A DNA stretch of 62,545 nt from a virus, in the IMG/VR virus record IMGVR_UViG_3300046694_000164, positions 1 through 62,545 of that record; one strand, given 5' to 3'. The translations under genes and the position numbers were made by a program. This document shows, piece after piece, positions 29,732 to 38,598 of the stretch (its first letter is position 1; each line of letters starts with the position of its first letter). The notes below the pieces were generated by a model. That model worked only from the letters and a program-made list of their open reading frames with translations, was not told the origin of the DNA and did no database searches.

Positions 29732-30156
29732 TAAGCGCTCGCTACGCCAGAATACTGCGGATCGACATTCAGGACGCTGGTGGATGCCGCGAGGCCCATC
29801 AGCGTGAAATAGTCTCCACCAGAAATGTCTGCGACCGGGCACAGCTTCCCTGGGGTGTCAGAAAGATAGTATGCGGTTCCGGCCGTCAGCACGGCGCCGA
29901 CCGTCACCGGGCCACCCACGAGAACAACGACCGGCTGATTTGCAGCGGCGCCATTCAGCGCAACGCCGATATTTGCCGTCTGGCCGCGCGCTTCGGCGGA
30001 TGCCGCGTCGCTGTCAGCAAGCTGCCACTTGCCCGTGGTGGCTGTGTCTAGATAGACGATATCGCCTGCTGCGATTGCTGCGCCTGCGATGCCAGTCTTG
30101 GTTTGCGCGCCGTTGCCGGCAACGACCGCGCTGGCCGTAATTACGATATCCGTCAT
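29731..30156 (-). CDS. Putative head decoration/spike-like structural protein
   Basis: 141 residues, alanine- and glycine-rich and all-beta by pattern (VITASAVVAGNGAQTKTGIA, AAIAAGDIVYLDTATTGKWQ, PVVVLVGGPVTVGAVLTAGT). Similar sequences occur among phage decoration or capsid-associated proteins (DUF2190-like) near connector genes. A GC hairpin precedes it. The exact role is uncertain. Confidence 0.5.
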   Translation of the reverse strand: MTDIVITASAVVAGNGAQTKTGIAGAAIAAGDIVYLDTATTGKWQLADSDAASAEARGQTANIGVALNGAAANQPVVVLVGGPVTVGAVLTAGTAYYLSDTPGKLCPVADISGGDYFTLMGLAASTSVLNVDPQYSGVASA

Positions 30157-30267
30157 AATGGTTCCTTAGCGGCTCAGCCGCGCCTGAAAATGGAATGGCC
30201 GCTATTGGCGGCCCTTAGCTTGACCGTGCGTGAGCAGTCCACCTGAAATTGACATGTGGGGTGTCCT

Positions 30268-30810
30268 CTAGCCGCGCCTGTAGTTGGAAAGCAGCGCATC
30301 GAACGCGCTCCAGTCTTCCTCTGCGGAATTCTCGCGCGTCTCGTAGGCGCCAGCGATGTACAGCAAGATTGCGCGCTTCACGGCAGCCGGCGCATCCTCG
30401 TAGCCAGCAACCGCTGTCACAGTGATGCGAGAACCAGCCCGGATGACAGGCCACTGCTTGCCGTATGCGAGCACGATTGATGGCTCCAGGCCATCTAGCC
30501 GCGCCTCGTAAACATCCACCGCAACGGTCTGGCCGACGCCAGCAGTGTCGATATAGGCGATGCCAGTAACGCTCATCAGCGGCGCCACAGGCAGGCGCGC
30601 CAGATCGGCCCAGCAATCGCACTTCAGTTCGACCGTCTGCTCGGCAAACAGCACATTGCAATATTTCTCGACGTGATCTCGAGCCGACGCCAGCATCAAC
30701 TCGATGTCTGTGTCGTCGTCGGTGAAGTCGATGCGCAGGCGGCGCTTCGCTTCCTCAAGCGTTACCGGCTCCGTCGACGCCGGGTCCGTCACTTTCGCTG
30801 GATACCACAT
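30268..30810 (-). CDS. Head-tail connector (gp6-like)
   Basis: 180 residues. PVTLEEAKRRLRIDFTDDDT, DIELMLASARDHVEKYCNVL and GYEDAPAAVKRAILLYIAGA are the hallmark of the gp6/phiE125 gp8-like connector family, an all-helical ring protein under the portal. The hairpin GGCCGC-TATTG-GCGGCC lies in the 110-base gap after it, where I see no gene. Confidence 0.88.
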   Translation of the reverse strand: MWYPAKVTDPASTEPVTLEEAKRRLRIDFTDDDTDIELMLASARDHVEKYCNVLFAEQTVELKCDCWADLARLPVAPLMSVTGIAYIDTAGVGQTVAVDVYEARLDGLEPSIVLAYGKQWPVIRAGSRITVTAVAGYEDAPAAVKRAILLYIAGAYETRENSAEEDWSAFDALLSNYRRG

Positions 30811-31003
30811 CGGCCTTCACCCTTTTGGAACGGCGCTCGGAAACAGGCGTCGCATCCGCGCGCTCAATCTTCTGTTCCGCTACGGGAACGGCGTACCCCG
30901 CAGAGATAAGGCGCAAAGCCTCACCCTGCGGGAAGTCGCGCTCATGACCGGGTGCGAGCGAATACTCGTTCCCGGAAAGGCCGACCAACATGCGGATAAG
31001 CAT
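30755..31003 (-). CDS. Small phage protein, 'RMLVGLSGNEYSLAPG' type
   Basis: 82 residues. MLIRMLVGLSGNEYSLAPGH followed by LRLISAGYAVPVAEQKIE is a frequent small protein found next to capsid genes in alphaproteobacterial phages; the C-terminus is basic then acidic. Its last 56 bases overlap the connector gene. A head-completion or scaffold role is possible but unproven. Confidence 0.65.
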   Translation of the reverse strand: MLIRMLVGLSGNEYSLAPGHERDFPQGEALRLISAGYAVPVAEQKIERADATPVSERRSKRVKADVVSSESDGPGVDGAGNA

Positions 31004-31230
31004 TACGGGGCGATAATACCGGCGCCACGAAGCGCCGCGAGAACAAGGTTAAGCGCCGTTCCGGCTGCCGTTCCGTCGGCCGCTGGCGTAATGTTGGCAA
31101 TCGCGGCGGCCTGCGTGCCGCTGTTCGGGAGGATTTTGCCGCCAGTAAGAACCTGAATGGCGCCACCAGATTCCACGACAAGTGTGTCGCCACCAAGTGC
31201 ATTGTGCACCTTAGAGCTAAAATCAGACAT
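31003..31230 (-). CDS. Small capsid-associated protein
   Basis: 75 residues: DTLVVESGGAIQVLTGGKIL, then AIANITPAADGTAAGTALNL and a short hydrophobic helix. The beta-repeat start resembles head-fibre-like or decoration proteins. It lies between the capsid and connector genes. Function by position only. Confidence 0.5.
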   Translation of the reverse strand: MSDFSSKVHNALGGDTLVVESGGAIQVLTGGKILPNSGTQAAAIANITPAADGTAAGTALNLVLAALRGAGIIAP

Positions 31231-31282
31231 TGTGTTTCCTTTCTATGGGAATTGGCGGCCATTTGCGACCGCCATGGTCCGA

Positions 31283-32569
31283 TTAAGCCTGAATGAGGTG
31301 CTTGATGGCTGCGGTGTCGCCGAGTTCGCCGTCCAGATAGATCAGGCCAGCGATACCGAGGTCAGGCCAGTAGGATTCGCGCTTGACGCCAATCATAGGC
31401 GAACCGACCTTGCGGACGTAGTACTTGCCGAAGTCACCGAACAGCATGGTCTTGTTACCGGTAGCGAGGTTCGCCATGGCCTGGTTGATGCTGTAACGAT
31501 AGCCGAGGATGTTGCCAGGCACGCCGCTCTGTACGTCACCCATCGTCCAGATATATCGGCCGTCCCCGTCCTTCAGCTTGCGGAGAGCGGCCAGCGTCAG
31601 GTCATTGAACATAAAGCGAACCTTGGGAGATGCGCGATATGCCGGGTCGACGGAGTGAACCAGATCGATGATTTCGTCGTAGGTAACGGCAGCTACGGCT
31701 GCGGCAGTCTTGCCGAGCGTCGAAGCGGTAACAACACCATTGGGATCACCAGTGCCGTCGCCGGTCGTCAGTTCGACGTTGGCGCGGCGGCCAAGACGTT
31801 CGCCAAGAAGCTGGCCAAGCAGACTTTCCATATTGAAGATGGAGTCGCGTGCGAGTTCGAGCGAGAACTTAACCCACTGCGTATCGTAGCCGTAGGACTC
31901 AAGAGACTTCTGACCGAACACAGCATCCTTGCTGTTGTCGTCAGTCAGAGCCGTACCTTCTGCGTGCTGAACAACTGCAGTTGCTGTGTCGTTGACGGTC
32001 GGGATCTTGATCGTCACGCCTGTAGCTGTCGAAATAGTCGTGCAGATGTCTTCGTCGTACATCGGACCCCAAGCCTTCATGGACTTGACGAGGATGTTGG
32101 CGAGCTCGACTGGAACGGTGTAGCCGCCTGCAGTCGTGGAAGTGCCCTGCGTGGAAACCTGAACGCGCTTTTCTGCGTCAGGAACAATGCCTGCCTTCAG
32201 AACGGCGCGCTCTTCGCCAGACAGTTCGTCAAGCGACGCGCCTGATGCTAGGTACTTGTAGAATACCGAGCGGTACTCAAGCGCAGCACCATCGTCCTGG
32301 CCGCGGGCTTCGTCAGCCGATGCTGAACCAGGACGCTTCTTGGCGCGCTCTTCAGCGGCCCGGTCTTCGAAGCGCTTTTCAATGTCAGCAAGCTTCTGCT
32401 CGCGCGCGATCAGCTTCTCGACCTTGTCGAAGTCGGCCATGATGGTGTCGTGACGAGCGTCGAGCTCGGCAGAGCGCGCATCGTCGGTGTTCTTCTTGAT
32501 TTCGTCCAGCGCTTCGCGCGCCTGGGCTACGAGAGAGCCGCGCTTCTCGTTCAGGTCTTTCAAAGACAT
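31283..32569 (-). CDS. Major capsid protein, HK97 fold
   Basis: 428 residues from the ATG at 32569. The first 110 or so residues are a charged coiled coil (LVAQAREALDEIKKN, KVEKLIAREQKLADIEKRF), the delta/scaffold domain removed by the prohead protease. The rest has QGTSTTAGGYTVPVELANIL, FSLELARDSIFNMESLLGQL, GDGTGDPNGVV, FMFNDLTLAALRKLKD and ILGYRYSINQAMAN, all typical of HK97-family capsids. Confidence 0.93.
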   Translation of the reverse strand: MSLKDLNEKRGSLVAQAREALDEIKKNTDDARSAELDARHDTIMADFDKVEKLIAREQKLADIEKRFEDRAAEERAKKRPGSASADEARGQDDGAALEYRSVFYKYLASGASLDELSGEERAVLKAGIVPDAEKRVQVSTQGTSTTAGGYTVPVELANILVKSMKAWGPMYDEDICTTISTATGVTIKIPTVNDTATAVVQHAEGTALTDDNSKDAVFGQKSLESYGYDTQWVKFSLELARDSIFNMESLLGQLLGERLGRRANVELTTGDGTGDPNGVVTASTLGKTAAAVAAVTYDEIIDLVHSVDPAYRASPKVRFMFNDLTLAALRKLKDGDGRYIWTMGDVQSGVPGNILGYRYSINQAMANLATGNKTMLFGDFGKYYVRKVGSPMIGVKRESYWPDLGIAGLIYLDGELGDTAAIKHLIQA

Positions 32570-32657
32570 GGTATACCTTTCGGGTAATGAAAATGGCGCC
32601 ACCCGGCGCCGACAAGGTTAAACGGCGGGATTGCCGCCCTCCGGCCGGGCCGGGTCT

Positions 32658-33284
32658 TTACGAAGCCTCCGGCCGGATGCCTCGAATTCGCTGTTCTGTG
32701 GTTGCGCGCTTCTCGGCCAATCGGCGTTCGGCCGCTGCCCTGTTCTCTTTCCTGCGGCGCTCTTCTTCCTTGGCGGCCTCAGCCTCTGCTCGGATCACCT
32801 CTAGCGACCGAAGTCCGACGGAGGTGTCAGGATATGCCGGGAACGTAACGATTGAGATCTCGCTGATCTCTACCTTCTCCAACGTCCGGCCCGGAGGCTC
32901 GGTCGTGTCGTCCCACGTCTGCTTGAGTGCCCTGAAGCCGAATGAGCAGCCGCTAATATCTCGCCGCTCAACCAGTTTTGCGACGTCGCGCCCGATCGTG
33001 GTGTCGGGTAGATCGACTTCGAATCTGAGCCCGACGTCGTCCTCCCACAGCCGAAGAGTGCCACTTGCCGTTCGCCCGAGCACGTTGTCGTTCTGATGGT
33101 TGAAGAGGCACCGCACATCGCCCTTGATCGTCTCACTAAACGCGCCGGGCGCGATCTGCTCAACGAAGTAATCGGCAATGCCAGTAGGGGTATTGAACTT
33201 GGCCGCATATCCGGTGAGCGTCTTTGCGCCGTCATCGGCGCGAAGCTCAATCTGTTGCGCCAGGCGCTTTTCGAGTTCACTCAT
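32658..33284 (-). CDS. HK97 family prohead protease
   Basis: 208 residues. LTGYAAKFNTPTGIADYFVE, IAPGAFSETIKGDVRCLFNH (catalytic His region), LGRTASGTLRLWEDDVGLRF and ISGCSFGFRAL (Ser region), then EISIVTFPAYPDT. It would cleave the capsid delta domain. The C-terminus is a charged helix rich in E, R and A. Confidence 0.92.
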   Translation of the reverse strand: MSELEKRLAQQIELRADDGAKTLTGYAAKFNTPTGIADYFVEQIAPGAFSETIKGDVRCLFNHQNDNVLGRTASGTLRLWEDDVGLRFEVDLPDTTIGRDVAKLVERRDISGCSFGFRALKQTWDDTTEPPGRTLEKVEISEISIVTFPAYPDTSVGLRSLEVIRAEAEAAKEEERRRKENRAAAERRLAEKRATTEQRIRGIRPEAS

Positions 33285-34546
33285 CCGGCGTCAGCCTCAT
33301 CGTCTGGTTTGTTGTCATTGGCTGGCGGCTCTGGCGCGCCGACCTTGTTCTGTTGGCCGTAAGTCGCAGTGCCTAGCGGCGCCGTCGCACCCTGTAGGAA
33401 CAAGTCGTCGCCGTGCGGCATGGCCGGTCGATTATCGAGAGCTCTTGCCTCATTAGGCGTCAGCAGCGCGTTCTGCACGGCCTTCGCCATACCATCCATG
33501 CGGGAGACGAAATCGCCTCGCATGATCGAATCAAGGTTGTGCTCTACGTAGCGTGAGCCGCCATTGCGTCCGAAGAACTTAAGGTTCAACTCGTCCTCGA
33601 GCGCCTTTGTCCACTGCCCGATTAAATGCTGAACCAACAGCAAGTTTTGCTGTTCGGTGTTCGCCATCGTTCCGTGGGTCAAGTCCTGCAGAAACACAGG
33701 CGGCAATTGGAACGCCCTAGCAATCTCCTCGACCTGAAATCGTCGAGCATCGACCATTTGACCCTTAGCGGGGTCAATTCCGACTGGCTTTAGATCGTTG
33801 CCTGGCGGAATTGGGAAAATCTGGCTGCTATTCGATTTGGCGGACTCGATTGCGCGTTTGATGTCTTCATGAGCTCGCTTGAGAGCATCTGCCCCTTGCG
33901 GCAATGGTCCGACGAGCGCCAGTGGCGGGACACCACCCCCAGCGAAGAAGTTTGAGCCATAATCATTCATGGCCAGCGCCAACTGAATGGCTTTGGATGC
34001 CTTATTGATCGGGCCGTAGTGGCGCAAGCCGCACGAATGTAGCATGAAGGCGATGTCGACCACGTCAGTCGCGTCGTATTCCTTATCCTCAAACGTGTAT
34101 GAAACACGGTGGCCGACGCGCTTAATTGTGGTCTTCGAGGGGTCCATAGGCCAAAGCGAGTCGATGCCTTGTGGCGTGCGCTCGATATATGCCAAGCCAC
34201 GACCGCCAGTAAAAACCTGCTGCCAGAAATACTGCCAGAACTTGAACGAGCCCATCAGATCGTTTGGCGCACCGTTGACAACAGCCTCCAGCCGCCCGCC
34301 GATCCGTTTAGCGCCTTCCTTGGTGTCACGATAGGCGTGCCGCGGTACGGCAGCCAAGGTGCGAGACAGGAAAGCAACGGCCGCCATAACGGCAGGCACA
34401 TCCAGAGCGCTGTCGATCGTGACATGCGGAAGGTTTGCCTGCTTTATGCCGAAAAACGACAGAAAGTTAGGATCGCCGACCGATATCGTCTGGGTTTCGA
34501 CTATTGCTCGCGTTTCTAACGCGTTTTTTGCCTTGAAAGGCCACAT
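33281..34546 (-). CDS. Portal protein, HK97 family
   Basis: 421 residues. DSALDVPAVMAAVAFLSRTL, DLMGSFKFWQYFWQQVFTGG, DVVDIAFMLHSCGLRHYGPI and IARAFQLPPVFLQDLTHGTM match the HK97-type portal. GLLTPNEAR-like NALLTPNEARALDNRPAMPH follows near the C-terminus, which ends with PPANDNKPDDEADAG. It forms the dodecameric DNA entry ring; the gene overlaps the protease start by four bases. Confidence 0.93.
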   Translation of the reverse strand: MWPFKAKNALETRAIVETQTISVGDPNFLSFFGIKQANLPHVTIDSALDVPAVMAAVAFLSRTLAAVPRHAYRDTKEGAKRIGGRLEAVVNGAPNDLMGSFKFWQYFWQQVFTGGRGLAYIERTPQGIDSLWPMDPSKTTIKRVGHRVSYTFEDKEYDATDVVDIAFMLHSCGLRHYGPINKASKAIQLALAMNDYGSNFFAGGGVPPLALVGPLPQGADALKRAHEDIKRAIESAKSNSSQIFPIPPGNDLKPVGIDPAKGQMVDARRFQVEEIARAFQLPPVFLQDLTHGTMANTEQQNLLLVQHLIGQWTKALEDELNLKFFGRNGGSRYVEHNLDSIMRGDFVSRMDGMAKAVQNALLTPNEARALDNRPAMPHGDDLFLQGATAPLGTATYGQQNKVGAPEPPANDNKPDDEADAG

Positions 34547-36223
34547 TTAAAACGCTCCTAGAGACGCCAGACTGAATGATGGGTCATCCCACGGGGATGT
34601 TTCTGGCAATGGATTTTCGAACAGGTCGCGCGCCTTCAGACCAAGGGCCATCGCACAGGCCACGGCTCCGTCGATGCGGAACCTTGTTGCCGACTTATCC
34701 AGTTTTCTGTTGCCGGCTGCGTCTGGCACTACGATCGCGTTAGCGAAACAGAAGCCAAGCACAGGGTTTCCATCATGTTTAAACCGGCGCTGGATTACGC
34801 TCTCCTCGAGAGCATCAACGGCCGGACCCATGCTGACAAACCCTTGACCCCAATCGACCATGCGAATGGCGCCGTCCCGCTTGTTTTTCTCATCCTTGTA
34901 AGCTTCAATGCCGATCCGATCGAACTCGACAAGAAGATTGTCGATGCGCGATCTGTCGTAAGCTATCCCGACAATCTCGTAGTCTTGCGAGATTCTGGCG
35001 ATCGTCTGAGCCACATAGCCAAAGTCGATGACTTTTCCGGGCGCCGCATCAAGCCACCCCAACTGCGCCATCGTCGGATAATCGAAATGGTCGCGCTTGT
35101 AGTGATCGTACAGGTAGTCTTTGGGTTTCCAGTTCCACGCCTTGACGCGGTCCTCGCCAGCTTCTGCAGACACGGCAACCAGCGAAGTCAAGTCGACCTT
35201 TGCCGACAAGTCCAACCCGAGGTAAATCCGTTCGCCCTTGCACAGGACGCCCGTCTTCGAGGTTTTTTGTCCTTCATCAGTCGTCTCGCACGCTCTCCAC
35301 TCGGATCTAGGGACGAGTGGAGACGTCTGATCGACACGCTGGTTGAGGTATAGATTCCGAAACGATGATTCGCGTGACGGCATGCGCACCGCTTCCTCCG
35401 CGAGCGCCCTAATGTCATCGGTCTTGCGGAAGTCGCCTAGCGCTGGATTGGCGGCGCCCCACGCATCCTCGTCCATCAGGTCATCAACATCTTCGCCGGC
35501 CGTGTAGAGGTGGACCGCGATCTTCGGTGAATTCGCCCGGAGACCGTCGTCAATCAACTGCGACAACGGGTGCTCTGGATCTGGAGACTGTGTGGAAATA
35601 ACGAACCCAAGAGGCTCGTTCCGCGCACCTTGCGATGTATTCAGAACGTCGTAAAGTTCATGGTCGCGCGCCTGTGCCAACTCGTCATAAATCCAGACGG
35701 ACGGGTTCAGGCCGTGTTTTGTTCCAGCCTCAGCGGATAGCGCGCGATAGAAGCTACCGTTACTTTTGCAAAGAATTGTCTTTGTCGACGGCACAACCGT
35801 CAGCGGACATTCGCCATCTGGGCCGAATTCAGGCTCCGCCTCAACCATCTGCCTGGCGAACTTGAAGACCTGACCGGCCTGCTCTCTGTCGGTCGCGGCC
35901 GAGTAAATCTCGCCGTTTATCTCCGATGCTGGTCCGCACAGGTGAGCGATAACCAAAGCTGCAATTAGCGCAGTTTTCCCGTTTTTGCGGGCAACAGACA
36001 AGATGGCGCGACGAACGCGTCGGCGACCGTCGGACAGAGGAGCGTACACGTCAAACACAAACTGCTTCTGCCATTCACGCAGCTTTATCGGCTCACCTTG
36101 GCCTTCGCCACTGGGAACCCTAAGAAGTTCGATGAAGTTAATTACAGCCTGCGCGCGAGCCAGGCCATCTTCCGTGACGCCTTCGCCACGGGTGGCCCAT
36201 TCCGGGCGCTGTGCAGGCTTCAT
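34547..36223 (-). CDS. terL: Terminase large subunit
   Basis: 558 residues. ATPase domain with Walker A SVARKNGKTALIAAL, Walker B SVWIYDELAQARD, coupling motif ISTQSPDPEHP. Nuclease domain with LGLDLSAKVDLTSL (first Asp), GIAYDRSRIDNLL and the late Asp in DKSATRFRIDGAVACAMAL. It belongs to the HK97/P27-associated terminases, which usually make 3' cohesive ends. Confidence 0.94.
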   Translation of the reverse strand: MKPAQRPEWATRGEGVTEDGLARAQAVINFIELLRVPSGEGQGEPIKLREWQKQFVFDVYAPLSDGRRRVRRAILSVARKNGKTALIAALVIAHLCGPASEINGEIYSAATDREQAGQVFKFARQMVEAEPEFGPDGECPLTVVPSTKTILCKSNGSFYRALSAEAGTKHGLNPSVWIYDELAQARDHELYDVLNTSQGARNEPLGFVISTQSPDPEHPLSQLIDDGLRANSPKIAVHLYTAGEDVDDLMDEDAWGAANPALGDFRKTDDIRALAEEAVRMPSRESSFRNLYLNQRVDQTSPLVPRSEWRACETTDEGQKTSKTGVLCKGERIYLGLDLSAKVDLTSLVAVSAEAGEDRVKAWNWKPKDYLYDHYKRDHFDYPTMAQLGWLDAAPGKVIDFGYVAQTIARISQDYEIVGIAYDRSRIDNLLVEFDRIGIEAYKDEKNKRDGAIRMVDWGQGFVSMGPAVDALEESVIQRRFKHDGNPVLGFCFANAIVVPDAAGNRKLDKSATRFRIDGAVACAMALGLKARDLFENPLPETSPWDDPSFSLASLGAF

Positions 36224-36687
36224 TTTCCACCATTTGATCCAATCAATCCAGCAAACTTGGATTTTGGTTTATCCTTGCGCGGAGCCAGCCCGGCTCGCGC
36301 CTTCGGATCCAGGCCAAGCCTATCGCCCATCGCCATCATGAGTCGTGCCGCGTCGCTGCGAATTGCGAACCACGGGTTTTTTACCAGTCCACCCTTAGAA
36401 CCAGCGACTAGTGGAGGCTCCGCTTTCAGAGCCTCGGTCGCCCTGCGATGATCTGCCCACGCAACCGCATAGATCGCGATACCGCCGGCATCGGTTGACG
36501 CGTAAGTTTCCGGCGGCATAGCCGAGACAATCATCTCAAAGCATTCGCGAGCATCTCCCTCAAGGTAGTTGGGGATATACACGTCACCGACGGGTCGTAA
36601 TGATTCCGGCCGCTTCTTACGCTTGCCGGGATTGCCCTTCAGCGCCTGCATTTCCGGCGTTTCGGGGCGCGGTCCTCGTGCGCCCAT
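36220..36687 (-). CDS. terS: Terminase small subunit, P27 family
   Basis: 155 residues. GARGPRPETPEMQALKGNPG with KRKKRPESLRPVG is the P27 N-terminus; AREC-FEMIVSAM and KNPWFAIRSDAARLMMAMGD-RLGLDP complete the fold. It recognises the packaging site and loads TerL. Its end overlaps terL by four bases. Confidence 0.92.
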   Translation of the reverse strand: MGARGPRPETPEMQALKGNPGKRKKRPESLRPVGDVYIPNYLEGDARECFEMIVSAMPPETYASTDAGGIAIYAVAWADHRRATEALKAEPPLVAGSKGGLVKNPWFAIRSDAARLMMAMGDRLGLDPKARAGLAPRKDKPKSKFAGLIGSNGGK

Positions 36688-36797
36688 ATTCTAATTCACC
36701 TTATTGGAACCACATTTGAAAACCTGCGGCGTCACGCGTTGTGCTCCCACGCCGGTCCCTACCGGGCGATATCGATCGTTCGGGAGTCACCCCCTCC

Positions 36798-37151
36798 CTA
36801 TAGGGGCCACCCATCGGGGCCGAAGTGGATCGTCTTCTGTCCAAGGTCTTCACGTTGACCTCTCGAAGCGTGACATGGCTTGCAGGTTGATAGGAATGGT
36901 CCGGTAAAGAACCTGTCGATGTTGCCTTTGTGACCACCATCAGCATGGTGAACCTCTGTCGCCTCAGTGACTTCGTCTAGCTCCAAACACCATTCGCATA
37001 ATGGCTGCATGCTCAACTGGTAGCGCCTGATGGCGCGCCACTGTGATGTCTTATAGAGGCGCCTGTATTCAAGCGCCTCATGAGAGCGGCTATCGTTTCT
37101 CATCAAGCGGACATCACACATAAGAACTGGAGCTTTGCGCCATGGCGGCAT
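36798..37151 (-). CDS. HNH endonuclease (packaging-associated type)
   Basis: 117 residues, start uncertain (ATGs at 37151, 37121 and 37103, none with a strong ribosome-binding site). YRRLYKTSQWRAIRRYQLSM, PLCEWCLELDEVTEATEVHH and STCKPCHASRGQREDLG give the zinc-binding CxxC pairs and HH of the HNH nuclease that stands before terS in HK97-like phages and supports cos cleavage. It is probably part of the packaging machinery. Confidence 0.82.
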   Translation of the reverse strand: MPPWRKAPVLMCDVRLMRNDSRSHEALEYRRLYKTSQWRAIRRYQLSMQPLCEWCLELDEVTEATEVHHADGGHKGNIDRFFTGPFLSTCKPCHASRGQREDLGQKTIHFGPDGWPL

Positions 37152-37464
37152 ATGAAAGCAAAAGCGGCAGGGAGCACCGTTAGATACTCAACCTGCCGCA
37201 CGATCACCGCGTCGCGGAGGAGGCGCGCTGCGGTAATGGGAGCGAAGATGGCAACCGTTGCTCTGTAGAGCACTGCCGTTGTTGGCCCATCCTCGGCGAC
37301 GACAGGAGTTACAATTTCCTGCCTCGCGGATAGTTACGCCCACCTCAGAGGCTGCACCCAACTGCAGCATGTGCGAGCGTCCGTCGCATAGCGTACGGAA
37401 CAGTGTGGGATGCGCCTGTGCACAACCCTTCACTGTACTAGTGGTGAGATGTAGGAAACGGACA
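37152..37464. other. 313-base gap without a convincing gene
   Basis: Both strands have frames of 70-100 codons here, but none has a good ribosome-binding site or protein-like composition. The gap separates the operator-B-controlled nuclease genes from the packaging and structural operon, so it is the natural place for a late promoter or a packaging signal. I could not pick out either. Confidence 0.35.
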
Positions 37465-38598
37465 TTAGGCCGTTCTCTTGAGTGAAGACGCCATATTATC
37501 GTTTGCTGCAATCAACACGCGCTTGCCTGCCTTGCGCGAATATTCCCCAGAGAAACCAGCCGATGCGCCGATGTCCGCCATATTCTCCGCAGTGGTTGCG
37601 GCCTCCAGAACATCGATATCTTTGCGTGTCATCGATGCCATGGCTTCCATCCAGCCCTCGCGCTCAATCATCTTTGAGTGCATATCCTGCCAGGCCATAG
37701 AGCCTCCGCCGGCACAGGTGGTCTTACGCATCCCAAGAAACAGGTCGGCTAGTATTTGTGTGCCTCGAGGCAGCCCATCGGGTAGCCTTTTCACGTCAGG
37801 CATGTTGGGCGTATTGGCTATTGCTTTTGCAAGCTCTGCCTTAGCCTCTTCCTTTGTGATCGGTTCGCCACGCTTCTTCTTTCGTCGGCACGGCAAATAC
37901 TGGAAACTGGCATCCTCGCCCATCAGCGCTTTTGCAAAGAAACCGTTTGTTCCTACGTGCTGTACTGTCGGGCCTGTTGGTCGCGTTGACTTATCCTTGG
38001 TGTTCAGCATCGCACCTCGCGGCAGCGTGACATTCCCCTCAATCACCTTGCCGTCAATTCCGGACATGTGGCAACGTTCCGTCTGCGAACCGTCGCTAAA
38101 CTGCAGTCTGCCAATACGGACAATGCCACCGTTCGCAATCTCAAAGTCTCCAGATACCGGCCAGGCGTGCTGCTCGCGTCCTTTGCGCTTCTTCTTGAAC
38201 TTCCCGTCCTTCAGGATTTGCGGGTCGTAATGGTAGACGAATTGCACATCGACCATGGAGCGCTCGATCGCCTCCATAGAGGGCATGATCTCGACGCGCG
38301 TCTCCTGCGCGAATCCCTCCATGGGTGGGTTGTTGTCGTTCGCTGGTTCAATCCGCCAATTCGAGCCGATTGGCGCAGGGTCTGACACATCACCATTCAG
38401 CAACGGCTGGTCTGTTGTTTCCTTGATGCCAACTGGCCTGTTCATCCAGGCAAGCAGGCCGCTGGCGAGCGTCCCAGAAATTCCATCGTGCCTCGGTGTC
38501 TCCGTCGACCATATGCGTGGAAATATCTGGCTATCGTGCTTTGGCGCCGTATTGCGCCAAGCTTCTACATCAGCGCGGTGCTGCTCTGGCGTCCTCAT
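37465..38598 (-). CDS. Unknown 377-residue phage protein
   Basis: No family recognised. The N-terminal 95 residues look disordered and contain EPANDNNPPMEGF. A central beta-rich part has VVYHYDPQ-like and RIGRLQFSDGSQTERCHMSG segments. A basic stretch (CRRKKKRGEPITKEEAKAEL) precedes a helical end (MARKD-like TRKDIDVLEAATTAENMADI) finishing VLIAANDNMASSLKRTA. It overlaps the GIY-YIG gene start by four bases and is downstream of operator-B copy 2. It could be a regulator or DNA-binding protein. Confidence 0.55.
   Translation of the reverse strand: MRTPEQHRADVEAWRNTAPKHDSQIFPRIWSTETPRHDGISGTLASGLLAWMNRPVGIKETTDQPLLNGDVSDPAPIGSNWRIEPANDNNPPMEGFAQETRVEIMPSMEAIERSMVDVQFVYHYDPQILKDGKFKKKRKGREQHAWPVSGDFEIANGGIVRIGRLQFSDGSQTERCHMSGIDGKVIEGNVTLPRGAMLNTKDKSTRPTGPTVQHVGTNGFFAKALMGEDASFQYLPCRRKKKRGEPITKEEAKAELAKAIANTPNMPDVKRLPDGLPRGTQILADLFLGMRKTTCAGGGSMAWQDMHSKMIEREGWMEAMASMTRKDIDVLEAATTAENMADIGASAGFSGEYSRKAGKRVLIAANDNMASSLKRTA

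Noticed and set aside
31157-32245. Plus-strand frame of 362 codons opposite the capsid gene
   Set aside because: Pure antisense of the HK97 capsid gene; long only because of codon bias in the real gene.
37188-37511. Minus-strand frame of 107 codons in the 37152-37464 gap
   Set aside because: No ribosome-binding site, Arg/Cys-rich composition and no family resemblance. Kept only as a gap description.
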